This document shows positions 1-6,466 of a DNA stretch of 6,466 bases, piece by piece. The translations under genes were made by a program, and so were the position numbers. The notes beneath the pieces are model-generated. The model did no database searches. It was not told the origin of the DNA and was given only the letters and a program-made list of their open reading frames with translations. Origin of the DNA: Clostridia bacterium (GTDB lineage: Bacteria; Bacillota; Clostridia; UBA1381). Location of the stretch: assembly GCA_900770405.1 (NCBI GenBank), contig CAAGKL010000245.1:1-6466 (forward strand), read 5' to 3'. Each line of letters starts with the position of its first letter. Positions within the stretch are counted from its first letter, which is position 1.

Positions 1-1
1 C

Positions 2-751
2 AAGGGCACCAAGGTGTTCGCGCTCGGCGGTAAGATACATAACACCGGTCTTGTCGAAATTCCGATGGGCACTACGCTCAGAACGATTATCGAAGAAATC
101 GGCGGGGGCATCCCCAACGGCAAAAAGTTCAAGGCGGCTCAGACCGGAGGTCCGTCCGGCGGATGTATCCCGGCTTCGCTCATCGACACGCCTATCGACT
201 ACGATAACCTTATCGCAATCGGCTCGATGATGGGCAGCGGCGGACTTATCGTCATGGACGAGGACAACTGCATGGTCGACATCGCGAAATTCTTCCTTGA
301 ATTCACTGTTGACGAGTCGTGCGGAAAATGTACCCCTTGCCGTGTCGGCACAAGACGTCTGCTTGAGATGCTCACAAAGATTACAAAGGGTCAGGCAACG
401 ATGGAGGACATAGACAAGATGGAGCAGCTTTGCTATGCAATCAAGGAGTCCTCGCTGTGTGGTCTGGGACAGACTGCCCCCAACCCGGTGCTTTCCACAC
501 TCAGATATTTCCGCAACGAGTACGAGGCGCACGTGCGTGATAAGGTTTGTCCGGCGGGCGTATGTAAATCGCTGCTCAAGTACTCGATTGACCCGAGCAA
601 GTGTAAGGGCTGCAGCCTTTGCGCACGCCAGTGCCCCGCAGACGCAATCACCGGCGAGGTTCGCTCACCGTTTACAATCAACCAGGATAAGTGCGTGAAG
701 TGCGGCGCTTGTATAAGCACGTGTAAGTTCGGCGCGATTTCGAAGAAGTAA
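2..751 (+). CDS. hydB: NuoF/HydB-type NAD(P)H-binding diaphorase subunit of [FeFe]-hydrogenase, 5' end cut by window edge
   Basis: This is the C-terminal 249 residues of a flavin- and NADH-binding subunit that passes electrons between NAD(H), ferredoxin and the hydrogenase catalytic subunit in the cytoplasm. The reading frame is open from base 2, so the true start lies upstream; the GTG at 14 is internal. The early part reads as the end of the NuoF 51-kDa fold (VFALGGKIHNTGLVEIPMGT, then a glycine-rich GGPSGGC). The N3-type [4Fe-4S] site follows as ESCGKCTPCR (Cys codons 320, 329, 338) with the fourth Cys in SLCGLGQTAPNP (codon 458). A CPAGVC segment (codons 548-565) links to a C-terminal ferredoxin domain with CKGCSLCARQCP (602-637) and CVKCGACISTCK (692-727). 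Respiratory NuoF normally lacks that last domain, so this is the HydB/HndC type. It sits 17 bases before hydA in the same operon. The exact family symbol (hydB, hndC or nuoF-like) is a naming choice. Confidence 0.93.
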   Translation, partial: KGTKVFALGGKIHNTGLVEIPMGTTLRTIIEEIGGGIPNGKKFKAAQTGGPSGGCIPASLIDTPIDYDNLIAIGSMMGSGGLIVMDEDNCMVDIAKFFLEFTVDESCGKCTPCRVGTRRLLEMLTKITKGQATMEDIDKMEQLCYAIKESSLCGLGQTAPNPVLSTLRYFRNEYEAHVRDKVCPAGVCKSLLKYSIDPSKCKGCSLCARQCPADAITGEVRSPFTINQDKCVKCGACISTCKFGAISKK

Positions 752-768
752 GGGAGGCAAATACGAAG

Positions 769-2502
769 ATGGTAAATTTGAAGATTAACGGCATTGATGT
801 TTCTGCGCCCGAGGGCAGCACGGTGCTCGAGGCGGCAAGACAGGCCGGCATTGATATTCCTACCCTTTGCTACCTGAAGGACGTATCGCAGACCGGCTCG
901 TGCAGAATGTGCGTTGTTGAGATTAAGGGCGCAAGGGCGCTGCAGGCGGCTTGCGTGTACCCGGTAAGCGAGGGGATTGAGGTTCTGACCCACTCGGCGA
1001 GGGTTAAGAGGGCGAGAAAGACTACGCTCGAGCTGATTTTGTCAAATCACGAGAGAAAGTGTCTCACCTGTACGAGAAATCAGAACTGCGAGCTCCAGGC
1101 GCTCTGCGATGAGCTCGGTGTGAGCGATATTGCGTATGAGGGCGTGAGGAACGAGTATAAAATCGACGACCTTTCGCCGTCGATTGTGCGCGACAATAAT
1201 AAGTGCGTGCTCTGCCGCCGCTGCGTAAGCGCGTGCAAGGACGTGCAGACGGTCGCGGTTATAGATACGATGGAGCGCGGCTTTGCGACGAAGGTCGGCT
1301 GCGCATTTGATGCGCCGCTGGCGGAGACGGCGTGCGTGAACTGCGGTCAGTGTATCGCTGCCTGTCCGGTCGGCGCGCTGTATGAGAAGGACGGCACGAC
1401 TGCTGTCTGGGAGGCGATTGAGGACGAGGACAAGTATGTTGTTGTCCAGACAGCCCCCGCGGTAAGAGCGGCGCTCGGCGAGGAATTCGGACTGCCGATG
1501 GGCACGCCCGTAACCGGCAAGATGGCTGCTGCGCTCAAGAGAATGGGCTTTGATAAGGTGTTCGATACCGATACCGGCGCGGACGTGACGATTATGGAGG
1601 AGGGCACGGAGCTTTTAGAGCGCCTGCAAGACGGCGGCAAGCTTCCGCTTATCACCTCCTGCTCACCCGGCTGGATCAAGTTCTGCGAGCATAATTTCCC
1701 CGACTTCCTCGATAATCTTTCGAGCTGCAAGTCACCGCACCAGATGTTCGGCGCGCTGTTAAAGACATATTACGCGAAGAAGGAGGGCATCGACCCGAAG
1801 AAGATGTTCGTCGTATCGGTAATGCCCTGCACGGCGAAGAAGTTCGAGAGTGCGAGAGATGAGATGGAGCACGGCGGTCTGCACGATGTTGACGCGGTTA
1901 TTACGACGCGTGAGCTGGCGAAGATGATAAAGGAGTCGGGCATACAGTTCACAAGGCTCGCCGATGAGGATTTCGACAATCCGTTCAGCGAGGCGAGCGG
2001 CGCGGGCGTGATTTTCGGCGCGACCGGCGGTGTTACCGAGGCGGCGTTGCGTACGGTTTATGAAATCGTGGAGAAAAAGCCGCTCGATAAGGTTGAGTTT
2101 GAGGCGGTCCGCGGTACCGACGGCATAAAGGAGGCTACCGTAACGCTCGGCGGCAAGGACGTGCGCGTTGCGATTGCGCACGGGCTTGGCAATGCGAGAG
2201 CACTGCTCGAGGCGATAAGAAACGGCGAAAAATCGTACGAGTTTGTCGAGATTATGGCTTGCCCGGGCGGCTGCGTAACCGGCGGCGGACAGCCGATTTG
2301 CCACTCAAAGACATATATGGACGTCGACGTTAAGGCGGAGAGGGCGAAGGCGCTCTATTCCGAGGACGCGCGTCTTTCGATAAGAAAGAGCCACGAGAAC
2401 CCCGACATCAAAAAGCTCTATGAGGAGTTTTTGGAGAAGCCGGGCTCGCACATTGCGCATGAGCTTTTGCACACGCATTATATTGCACGCGGGAAGTTCT
2501 AA
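769..2502 (+). CDS. hydA: [FeFe]-hydrogenase catalytic subunit HydA (NADH-dependent, probably electron-bifurcating type)
   Basis: A 577-residue enzyme that reduces protons to H2, or oxidises H2, at an H-cluster. Domains in order: a [2Fe-2S] ferredoxin domain (Cys34, 45, 48, 62); a His-Cys3 [4Fe-4S] site (His94, Cys98, 101, 107); a two-[4Fe-4S] ferredoxin domain (CVLCRRCVSAC at 146-156, CVNCGQCIAACP at 189-200); and the H-cluster domain from about 220 with L1 TSCSPGW (296-302), L2 MPCTAKKFE (Cys354) and L3 ACPGGCVTGGG (Cys498, Cys502). The iron-hydrogenase small-subunit domain follows at about 520-577. This N-terminal cluster chain is typical of HydA/HndD proteins that work with HydB and HydC. 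ATG 769 is preceded by GGGAGG at 752-757, 11 bases away, just after the hydB stop. L1 has Ser in place of the second Cys of the usual TSCCP motif. The family call is secure. Bifurcation, meaning joint use of NADH and ferredoxin, is inferred from the domain layout and the hydB neighbour. Confidence 0.96.
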   Translation: MVNLKINGIDVSAPEGSTVLEAARQAGIDIPTLCYLKDVSQTGSCRMCVVEIKGARALQAACVYPVSEGIEVLTHSARVKRARKTTLELILSNHERKCLTCTRNQNCELQALCDELGVSDIAYEGVRNEYKIDDLSPSIVRDNNKCVLCRRCVSACKDVQTVAVIDTMERGFATKVGCAFDAPLAETACVNCGQCIAACPVGALYEKDGTTAVWEAIEDEDKYVVVQTAPAVRAALGEEFGLPMGTPVTGKMAAALKRMGFDKVFDTDTGADVTIMEEGTELLERLQDGGKLPLITSCSPGWIKFCEHNFPDFLDNLSSCKSPHQMFGALLKTYYAKKEGIDPKKMFVVSVMPCTAKKFESARDEMEHGGLHDVDAVITTRELAKMIKESGIQFTRLADEDFDNPFSEASGAGVIFGATGGVTEAALRTVYEIVEKKPLDKVEFEAVRGTDGIKEATVTLGGKDVRVAIAHGLGNARALLEAIRNGEKSYEFVEIMACPGGCVTGGGQPICHSKTYMDVDVKAERAKALYSEDARLSIRKSHENPDIKKLYEEFLEKPGSHIAHELLHTHYIARGKF

Positions 2503-2525
2503 AGGCTTACGGGGGAAGAAAAAAA

Positions 2526-2552
2526 GGAGAGGGCAGCCACCGCCTGATGAGG
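2526..2552 (+). repeat. Left terminal inverted repeat
   Basis: This arm starts GGAGAGGG and continues with AGCCACCGCCT and GATGAGG. Against the reverse complement of the right arm it matches 8 of 8 and then 11 of 11 bases, separated by a three-base length difference, followed by a seven-base tail with two mismatches. It begins 24 bases after the hydA stop codon. A run of seven A residues (2519-2525) lies directly outside it. Confidence 0.75.
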
Positions 2553-2580
2553 AAGTATTGGTTTTGAACTGCCTCTTAAT

Positions 2581-2621
2581 AATAAAACCGCTGTATACAT
2601 CTGTATTACAGCGGTTTTATT
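2581..2621. terminator. Bidirectional intrinsic terminator hairpin
   Basis: A perfect 15-bp stem (AATAAAACCGCTGTA at 2581-2595 with its complement at 2607-2621) closes an 11-base loop. The stem has a GC-rich core flanked by A and T runs, so each strand carries a U-rich 3' side. It can therefore end transcription from hydA on the + strand and from the deacetylase operon on the - strand. It lies between the two terminal inverted repeats, 78 bases past the hydA stop. Confidence 0.85.
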
Positions 2622-2665
2622 TATTATCCGAACTCTGAACTGCAATTTTCAAAACTGCCTTCGCA

Positions 2666-2774
2666 CCTTAAAAACAAGATTTTTTGGTGAATTTCAAGGC
2701 AAAAAGACGAGTAATCCTTGTCGGATTGCGAGTCTTTTTAACGCAGAAATTCGCAAAAAAGATGCTTTTTAAGG
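2666..2774. repeat. 109-base imperfect palindrome (two 52-base arms, 5-base loop)
   Basis: The arms 2666-2717 and 2723-2774 are near reverse complements around the loop TTGTC (2718-2722). Paired blocks from outside in are CCTTAAAAA, TTTTTT, AATTTC, AAAAAGAC and AATCC, separated by short mismatched stretches. The inner part (2701-2739: AAAAAGAC to GTCTTTTT) alone would work as a second terminator. Transcribed from either strand, this would fold into a long hairpin. It abuts the right terminal repeat and is best read as the core of the MITE-like element, although a small structured RNA is an alternative. Confidence 0.75.
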
Positions 2775-2782
2775 CAATTCTG

Positions 2783-2812
2783 CCTTATTAGGCGGTGGCT
2801 AATTCCCTCTCC
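2783..2812 (-). repeat. Right terminal inverted repeat
   Basis: Read on the minus strand this arm is GGAGAGGG, AATT, AGCCACCGCCT, AATAAGG, mirroring the left arm with an insertion of about three bases and two mismatches. Its outer edge is only nine bases from the stop codon of the deacetylase gene, so any insertion landed almost exactly at the end of that gene. GTTTT follows it, which is nearly the complement of the A run outside the left arm, so the repeat may extend a few bases further. Confidence 0.75.
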
Positions 2813-2821
2813 GTTTTAATG

Positions 2822-3625
2822 TTACAGATTAACGGTTTTGCCGGCGCCGATTTTTGCAACCTCGCCGTCAACCCAAATCCAAACGTCGGTTGCGGTCGGG
2901 TTGTAGACCTTGTCGGCGCGGGCGGTGAATTTCAGCGCGCGCAGCGCGTTTATGTAGTCGACAATTTCGATGTTGGTCGCATACCATATGTCATCCCTGC
3001 CGCCCATCTTCTCGCAGAACCGCTCGATAAGCTCCCAGTTTTTGTCACCGTCAAATTCGTAGCTGTGCCCCCAGACATAGAAAGCGGCTAAGTTCCAGTC
3101 CTTCCACAAATCAATGAAGGTGTCGGCGAGCTCGAGCGCGCCCTTGTGGTGGCAGCTCGGGTTCCAGCGCAGGAAATTCTCGGGCACGGAAAATGCGCCT
3201 GTGCTTGCCGTTGTGCGCGAATACTCGATGCCGCAGCCGGGCAGCGCGGCGAGAATTTCGTCATTCACCATACCGAACGGGTAGCTCATTCCGCGCACAA
3301 CATAGCCGCACGCGTCCTCGAGCGTCTTGCGGTCCTCGATAATCTGCTGCACGGTTTGGCTTATCGGCGAATAGCTGATTGCCGGGTGCAGGACGGTGTG
3401 CGAGGACACCTCGTGCCCGCGGTAAAGCTCGGGGATTTCCTCGGCGGTGACGCTGTAGCCGTCACCCAGACGCCCGGAATTTAAGTGGAAGGTGCCGCGG
3501 ATTTTGTTTTTGTTGAAAATCTCGATGAGCTTTCTGTCCCACACGGCGCCGTCATCGTAGCTCATTGTGAGCACCTTGAACCTCCCGTCCGGGAAACGGT
3601 AGCGGATGTTTTTCAGATCTGACAT
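2822..3625 (-). CDS. NodB-type (CE4) polysaccharide deacetylase family protein, no signal peptide
   Basis: A 267-residue protein of the family that removes acetyl groups from N-acetylated sugars or related substrates by a metal-dependent reaction. The catalytic motifs are visible: SYDDG (Asp24, Asp25), the metal-binding HTVLHP (His76, His80), an RGMSYPFG motif 3 (111-118) and a late WGHSYEF (His187) at the usual place of the last catalytic His. The last 30 residues (from about 238, including DVWIWVDG) look like a small beta-rich extension. There is no signal peptide or membrane segment, so it is probably cytoplasmic and its substrate may not be cell-wall polymer. Start ATG 3625 has GTGAGGA just upstream, inside the end of the metallophosphoesterase gene, and the two genes are three bases apart, which suggests translational coupling. 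The fold call is strong; the substrate is unknown. Confidence 0.88.
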   Translation of the reverse strand: MSDLKNIRYRFPDGRFKVLTMSYDDGAVWDRKLIEIFNKNKIRGTFHLNSGRLGDGYSVTAEEIPELYRGHEVSSHTVLHPAISYSPISQTVQQIIEDRKTLEDACGYVVRGMSYPFGMVNDEILAALPGCGIEYSRTTASTGAFSVPENFLRWNPSCHHKGALELADTFIDLWKDWNLAAFYVWGHSYEFDGDKNWELIERFCEKMGGRDDIWYATNIEIVDYINALRALKFTARADKVYNPTATDVWIWVDGEVAKIGAGKTVNL

Positions 3626-3628
3626 AAC

Positions 3629-4468
3629 TTATTCCTCACTTTTTCTTAATGTGACTATCCCGAGCTCGGGACGGTTAAAAAGCCGCGGAATGATCATCGG
3701 ATTGCCGATGCCGCGGTTTACGAGCATAGTTGTGCCGCTGCTTTTGAAAACGCCGGCGCAGTAATTCGGGAAAAGCACGCCGCGCTCATTTTCCACGAGC
3801 GACGATTTCGGCGGCAGAACGCCACCGACCCCCGGCAGGCGCACCTGCCCGCCGTGCATATGCCCCGACAAAATCAGGTCAAAGCCGAGGTCTTTTATTT
3901 TTTCAAACTGGTTCGCGCGGTGGAAAAGCAGAATTTTGAACCCGTCATAGTCGGGCAGAGTGCGCACCGAGCGCGAAAGGCTCTTCTTGATAACGCCGGG
4001 CGCTTTCCCAAACGGGTCGCGCATACCGAAAACGGCGATTTGCGCGCCGCCGCGCTCCAAAATTTCCATACGGTCGTCTATGAAATGTACCCCCGCGGCG
4101 CACGCCCTGTGCAGAAAATCGTGCAGCGAAGTGTTCCAGAGGTCGTGATTTCCCGAAACCATATATACCGGTGCGATGTCCAAAAGCTGCTCCAGAAAAG
4201 CAAAAACGCCCGCGGTCGGTCTGTCGTCATCGTGCAGAATATCGCCGGTGATAACGATAATGTCGGGCTTTCCGTCGGCAATCGCGCGCGCTAAGCAGGG
4301 CGCGCTCTCGGAGTGCAGGTCGGAGATGTGCGCAATGCGAAAGCCGTCAAATTCCGCCGGGAGATTTTGGAAATCCAAATCCCAATGCGTCACCTCGAGC
4401 CGTCTGTCGAAGCCCTCGGCGACGGCAAGAATCCCGCCGGCAAGCAGCAATTTTGAAAAAAGCTTCAT
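3629..4468 (-). CDS. YkuE/YaeI-like calcineurin-type metallophosphoesterase, N-terminally anchored or exported
   Basis: A 279-residue metal-dependent phosphoesterase. All the fold's motifs are present: DLH (Asp50, His52), GD (Asp76), GNHD (Asn107, His108), FHRAN (His183) and GHMHGGQ (His203, His205). The N-terminus, MKLFSKLLLAGGILAVAEGF, is a short basic stretch followed by a hydrophobic segment, so the protein is probably membrane-anchored or exported; no lipobox Cys is seen. GHMHGGQVRLP followed by an asparagine/tyrosine-rich core resembles YkuE and YaeI proteins, some of which act on lipid or envelope phosphates; the substrate here cannot be told. I chose ATG 4468. An in-frame GTG at 4477 would add three residues, but its spacing to AGG is poor, while GGTGGGG lies before the ATG. 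It is the first gene of a two-gene operon with the deacetylase. Confidence 0.88.
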   Translation of the reverse strand: MKLFSKLLLAGGILAVAEGFDRRLEVTHWDLDFQNLPAEFDGFRIAHISDLHSESAPCLARAIADGKPDIIVITGDILHDDDRPTAGVFAFLEQLLDIAPVYMVSGNHDLWNTSLHDFLHRACAAGVHFIDDRMEILERGGAQIAVFGMRDPFGKAPGVIKKSLSRSVRTLPDYDGFKILLFHRANQFEKIKDLGFDLILSGHMHGGQVRLPGVGGVLPPKSSLVENERGVLFPNYCAGVFKSSGTTMLVNRGIGNPMIIPRLFNRPELGIVTLRKSEE

Positions 4469-4501
4469 TCGCCCCACCGCCTATCCAGAATTTTCAGCAA
4501 T

Positions 4502-4530
4502 ATTTTACCATAACGCCTGTAAAAAATCAA
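4502..4530 (-). promoter_or_regulatory. Sigma-A-type promoter for the metallophosphoesterase-deacetylase operon
   Basis: On the minus strand TTGATT (4525-4530) is followed, after exactly 17 bases, by TAAAAT (4502-4507). A TG one base before the -10 makes it an extended -10. The start codon is about 34 bases downstream of the -10, giving a short leader. This is a close match by eye; no start-site data exist. Confidence 0.65.
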
Positions 4531-4539
4531 GTCTTTATA

Positions 4540-4568
4540 TTGTATTTTCGCGCAAAATGTGATAGAAT
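4540..4568 (+). promoter_or_regulatory. Candidate sigma-A-type promoter for miaB
   Basis: TTGTAT (4540-4545) and TAGAAT (4563-4568) are separated by 17 bases. The -35 is weak (three of six consensus bases) and the overlapping TATACT at 4568-4573 is an alternative -10. The transcript would start near 4575, about 30 bases before miaB ATG 4605. Confidence 0.5.
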
Positions 4569-4604
4569 ATACTTATATTTTGTAAAATCGAATGAGGTGG
4601 ACAG

Positions 4605-6020
<1,416 letters not shown>

Positions 6021-6044
6021 GGCGGAAAAGAAAGGATTTTTAAA

Positions 6045-6422
6045 ATGACACTTACAGAGAAGGCACACGAGCTTGGAAAGATGATACAGGACAGCCCCGA
6101 GATGCAGAAACTGCACGAGTGCGAGGCGGCACAGGAGGCGGACGAGGCAGCGCAGGAGCTTTTGCGCGAGTTCAACCTCAAAAGAATGAACCTTGTGCGC
6201 GATATGCAGAGTGAGAAAATCACCCGCGAGGAGGCGGCAAAGCAGAATTCGGCGGCGTTTGCCGAGATGCTGGAAAAATCCGAGGTGCTGGCGGCGTATG
6301 TCGAGGCGAAGAAGGATTTTGACGCGGTTGTGCAGAGCGTAAACGGAATTATCAACTTCTACATCACCGGCGAGGAGCCGGGCTGCACGCATAACTGCTC
6401 GACCTGCGGCGGCTGCCACTGA
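6045..6422 (+). CDS. YlbF/YmcA-family (Ric-like) small helical protein with C-terminal four-Cys tail
   Basis: A 125-residue, largely alpha-helical, highly charged protein. Residues 1-105 have the pattern of the YlbF/YmcA (Com_YlbF) family: an early AHELGKMIQDSPEMQKL, an AQEADEAAQELLREFN helix, then a long helix that ends near FDAVVQSVNGIINFYITGE. B. subtilis relatives (YlbF, YmcA) join YaaT in the Ric complex, which affects RNA maturation and development and carries Fe-S clusters. Here the tail GCTHNCSTCGGCH holds Cys114, 118, 121 and 124 and the protein ends in His125, a likely cluster or metal site; Cys26 is the only other Cys. In Bacillus ymcA lies next to the miaB gene ymcB, and the same pairing is seen here. 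ATG 6045 has AAAGGA at 6031-6036, 24 bases after the miaB stop. Which Ric paralogue it matches, and whether a partner exists, cannot be seen here. Confidence 0.85.
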   Translation: MTLTEKAHELGKMIQDSPEMQKLHECEAAQEADEAAQELLREFNLKRMNLVRDMQSEKITREEAAKQNSAAFAEMLEKSEVLAAYVEAKKDFDAVVQSVNGIINFYITGEEPGCTHNCSTCGGCH

Positions 6423-6428
6423 TAGCGC

Positions 6429-6449
6429 CGGGCGGCAGCGCCCGTTTTT
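6429..6449 (+). terminator. Terminator-like hairpin after the YlbF-family gene
   Basis: CGGGCG (6429-6434) pairs with CGCCCG (6439-6444) around a GCAG loop, followed by TTTTT (6445-6449). The six-bp, all-GC stem with a short T run is compact, so termination may be partial. It begins seven bases after the TGA stop. Confidence 0.6.
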
Positions 6450-6459
6450 CAAGCCTGAC

Positions 6460-6466
6460 AGAAAGG
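6460..6466 (+). promoter_or_regulatory. Possible ribosome-binding site of a gene beyond the window
   Basis: The window ends in AGAAAGG, which resembles the AAAGGA site used by the preceding gene. In many Clostridia another + strand gene such as mutS follows miaB and ylbF. The start codon lies outside the window, so this is only a hint. Confidence 0.3.

Larger units (their letters stand above)
2526..2812. mobile_element. MITE-like non-autonomous element with terminal inverted repeats
   Basis: The 319-base gap between convergent hydA and the deacetylase gene is bounded by inverted repeats. The left end begins GGAGAGGG at 2526. The right end finishes with CCCTCTCC at 2805-2812, its reverse complement. 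Inside these ends AGCCACCGCCT (2535-2545) is matched by AGGCGGTGGCT (2790-2800). Between the arms are a perfect terminator hairpin, a 109-base palindrome and a small hairpin at 2770-2787. No open reading frame here looks like a transposase. Small size, inverted termini, AT-rich strongly folded interior and intergenic position fit a miniature inverted-repeat element. No clear target-site duplication was found: A-rich bases precede the left end and GTTTT follows the right. It could instead be a structured regulatory or terminator region that evolved in place. Copy number in the genome cannot be seen from this window. Confidence 0.6.

Noticed and set aside
433..993. 186-residue minus-strand open frame across the hydB-hydA junction
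   Set aside because: It overlaps two well-supported genes, shows no known motif and has no convincing ribosome-binding site.
1759..2304. 181-residue minus-strand open frame inside hydA
   Set aside because: It is antisense to the conserved H-cluster domain, and its composition is explained by the opposite strand.
2420..2638. 72-residue + frame running from the end of hydA into the repeat element
   Set aside because: Most of it is a shifted frame of hydA followed by repeat and terminator sequence; no good start site.
2519..2817. Target-site duplication around the MITE-like element
   Set aside because: The flanks are A-rich on the left and GTTTT on the right. They are near complements rather than a direct repeat, so no duplication can be claimed.
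2503..2821. Riboswitch, tRNA or CRISPR repeat in the intergenic region
   Set aside because: The region lies downstream of both genes, has no cloverleaf and has inverted rather than regularly spaced direct repeats, so a repeat element with terminators explains it better.
2795..3091. 98-residue + frame starting in the right inverted repeat
   Set aside because: It is antisense to the deacetylase C-terminus and has no Shine-Dalgarno sequence or known motif.

Overview
The window looks like chromosomal DNA from an anaerobic Firmicute of the class Clostridia, possibly a gut Oscillospiraceae/Ruminococcaceae-type organism. That placement is inferred from three things: an NAD-linked, probably electron-bifurcating [FeFe]-hydrogenase, the Firmicute pairing of miaB with a YlbF/YmcA-family gene, and fairly GC-rich genes with strong ribosome-binding sites and an AT-rich spacer. 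No rRNA, tRNA, CRISPR array, phage gene or transposase gene was seen.

Positions 1-2502 (+ strand) hold the end of a hydrogenase operon. The first gene is the 3' part of a NuoF/HydB-type diaphorase subunit, cut by the window edge. Seventeen bases later comes a complete catalytic subunit, HydA (577 aa). Together, and probably with a HydC/NuoE-like subunit upstream, they would couple NADH and ferredoxin oxidation to H2 production, or run the reverse, in the cytoplasm.

Positions 2503-2821 are a gene-free stretch between convergent genes. Nearly all of it is built from nested inverted repeats. Terminal inverted repeats of 27 and 30 bases face each other at 2526 and 2812. Between them lie a perfect 15-bp terminator-like hairpin and a 109-base imperfect palindrome. 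The best reading is a non-autonomous MITE-like element that now also provides transcription termination for both flanking operons.

Positions 2822-4477 (- strand) hold a two-gene operon: a membrane-anchored or exported YkuE-like metallophosphoesterase, then, after three bases, a NodB-type (CE4) polysaccharide deacetylase with no signal peptide. Its promoter lies at about 4502-4530, back to back with a promoter for the + strand at about 4540-4568.

Positions 4605-6422 (+ strand) hold miaB (tRNA 2-methylthio-N6-isopentenyladenosine synthase, radical SAM) followed by a short helical YlbF/YmcA-family protein that ends in a four-cysteine tail. A terminator-like hairpin follows, and the window ends in a possible ribosome-binding site for another gene. 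The miaB and ylbF-like genes form a plausible tRNA-modification and Fe-S unit, since the B. subtilis relatives of the small protein form an Fe-S-binding complex. No wholly new gene system is evident. The most interesting points are the nested repeat element at 2526-2812 and the cysteine tail beside miaB.
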